Shown here piece by piece: positions 6,489-7,471 of a stretch of DNA of 7,471 nucleotides. The notes under the pieces were generated by a model that worked only from the letters and a program-made list of their open reading frames with translations, was not told the DNA's origin and searched no databases. Location of the stretch: assembly GCA_902533955.1 (NCBI GenBank), contig CACANV010000033.1, forward strand, positions 1 through 7,471, written 5' to 3'. The DNA comes from an uncultured Pelagibacteraceae bacterium. GTDB lineage: Bacteria; Pseudomonadota; Alphaproteobacteria; Pelagibacterales; Pelagibacteraceae. Made by a program: the position numbers and the translations under genes. How positions within the stretch are numbered: position 1 is the first letter of the stretch; every line of letters starts with the position of its first letter.

Positions 6489-7471
6489 TTAAATTTCCAC
6501 AGGGTTTTATCATCTTTGTCTTCAATTAAAACTCCTTTGTCTAACAATTCATTTCTGATGTTGTCTGCTGCTTTATAATCTTTGTTTTTCCTAGCAATAT
6601 TTCTTTCATTTATTTTTCTTTCAATTTCATCTTTGGAAATCTTTGATTTATTTTGTTTAAATTTTTCCCATGTATTTTTATCTTCATTTAATAAACCAAT
6701 GAAATTACAAGCTGACATAAATATTTCTTTATCCTTTTCTGAACCTTTCTGAGACTTTTCAAATAATTTATGCAGATTAGCTATATAGCCAGGCGTGTTT
6801 AAATCGTCATACAAAGGTGAAAGATAGTCTTGTGGAATTAATACTTGTTTTTTTAAAACAGTATAACTTTCATACCATTTGTTAATAGTTTTTTCACTTT
6901 CAGATAAAAGTTTTTCATTCCAATCTAGTGGTTGTTTATAATGAGCGCTAATCAAAGCTAGTCTTATTACTTGACCGTTAATTTTATTTTTTAAATTATT
7001 AATTGTTAAAACGTTGCCCTGTGATTTTGACATTTTTTCATTTGAAATTGTTATAAATCCATTATGAACCCAATAATTAGCAAATATTTCATTTTCATTA
7101 GCACATCTTGATTGTGCAATTTCATTTTCGTGATGAGGGAAAATTAAATCTATTCCACCGCCATGAATATCAAATTTATCACCCAAAAATTTTTTAGACA
7201 TAACTGAACATTCAAGATGCCAGCCAGGTCTACCTCTTCCCCATGGGGATTTCCATGAAGGTTCATTTTCAGAAGATGGTTTCCATAATACAAAATCAGC
7301 AGGGTTTTTTTTATTTTCAGATATCTCAACCCTTGCGCCAGAGATTAGTTCATCTAGATTTTTATTTGATAATTTTCCATAATCTTTAAATTTATTTACA
7401 TCAAAATAAACATGTTGATTGCTTTCATAAGCATTATTATTCTTTATTAACTTGCTAATCATTTCAATCAT
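6485..7471 (-). CDS. cysS: Cysteinyl-tRNA synthetase (5' end cut off)
   Basis: This is a class I aminoacyl-tRNA synthetase that charges tRNA-Cys with cysteine. The window holds the last 328 residues; family members are about 460, so roughly 130 residues with the HIGH motif lie beyond the right edge. The Met at the edge is internal: the following IEMISKLIKNNNAYE matches the middle of the family, not its start. Numbering from the edge, visible motifs are GWHLECSVM (83-91) with zinc ligand Cys88, DIHGGGIDLIFPHHENEIAQS (101-121) with zinc ligands His113 and Glu117, and KMSKSQGN (146-153). A helical anticodon-binding region with DDLNTP (222-227) follows, and the closing KDYKAADNIRNELLDKGV (297-314) region is typical. 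Its TGA overlaps the cimA start by four bases, indicating an operon. Confidence 0.97.
   Translation of the reverse strand: MIEMISKLIKNNNAYESNQHVYFDVNKFKDYGKLSNKNLDELISGARVEISENKKNPADFVLWKPSSENEPSWKSPWGRGRPGWHLECSVMSKKFLGDKFDIHGGGIDLIFPHHENEIAQSRCANENEIFANYWVHNGFITISNEKMSKSQGNVLTINNLKNKINGQVIRLALISAHYKQPLDWNEKLLSESEKTINKWYESYTVLKKQVLIPQDYLSPLYDDLNTPGYIANLHKLFEKSQKGSEKDKEIFMSACNFIGLLNEDKNTWEKFKQNKSKISKDEIERKINERNIARKNKDYKAADNIRNELLDKGVLIEDKDDKTLWKFK

Noticed and set aside
7469..7471. Apparent cysS start codon at the right edge
   Set aside because: Family comparison shows about 130 N-terminal residues, including the HIGH motif, are missing, so this Met is internal and the gene continues outside the window.

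Overview
This window looks like ordinary core chromosome from a SAR11-type (Pelagibacterales) alphaproteobacterium. The evidence is very AT-rich sequence with strong A/T codon bias, AT-driven Lys/Asn/Ile-rich proteins, near-total coding density, and protein sequences and gene order (purS-purQ-purL-bolA-grxD facing rpsD) typical of alphaproteobacteria. The SAR11 assignment is from recognition of sequence style, not from a search. Only about 47 of 7471 bases (66-72 and 4134-4173) lie outside genes. No stretch of 300 bases lacks a gene, and I see no mobile element, CRISPR array, tRNA or rRNA gene.

The left half (1-3515, + strand) is one compact operon. It holds the 3' end of purS, then purQ and purL, which together make the three-part PurSQL formylglycinamidine ribonucleotide synthase of purine synthesis. 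These are followed by bolA and grxD, partners in [2Fe-2S] cluster handling. Gaps run from +7 bases to overlaps of 17 bases, so translation is probably coupled throughout. No promoter is visible because the operon starts upstream of the window.

The right half (3516-7471, - strand) reads cysS (5' end cut off by the window edge), cimA, trmJ, rpsD. The first three overlap by 4 and 1 bases and look like one operon for Cys-tRNA charging, citramalate-based isoleucine synthesis and tRNA 2'-O-methylation. A 40-base gap before rpsD holds a strong sigma70-like promoter (TTGACA, 16 bases, TATAAA), so rpsD can be expressed on its own from an almost leaderless mRNA.

The two operons converge with no gap: the grxD stop ends at 3515 and the rpsD stop begins at 3516. 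A weak hairpin plus T-tract there could end rpsD transcription, with its T-tract lying inside the grxD coding sequence. I found no previously undescribed system. The points worth a second look concern genome compaction: the embedded terminator, the leaderless rpsD, the long A-runs in purL, and start codons that need care for purQ and bolA.
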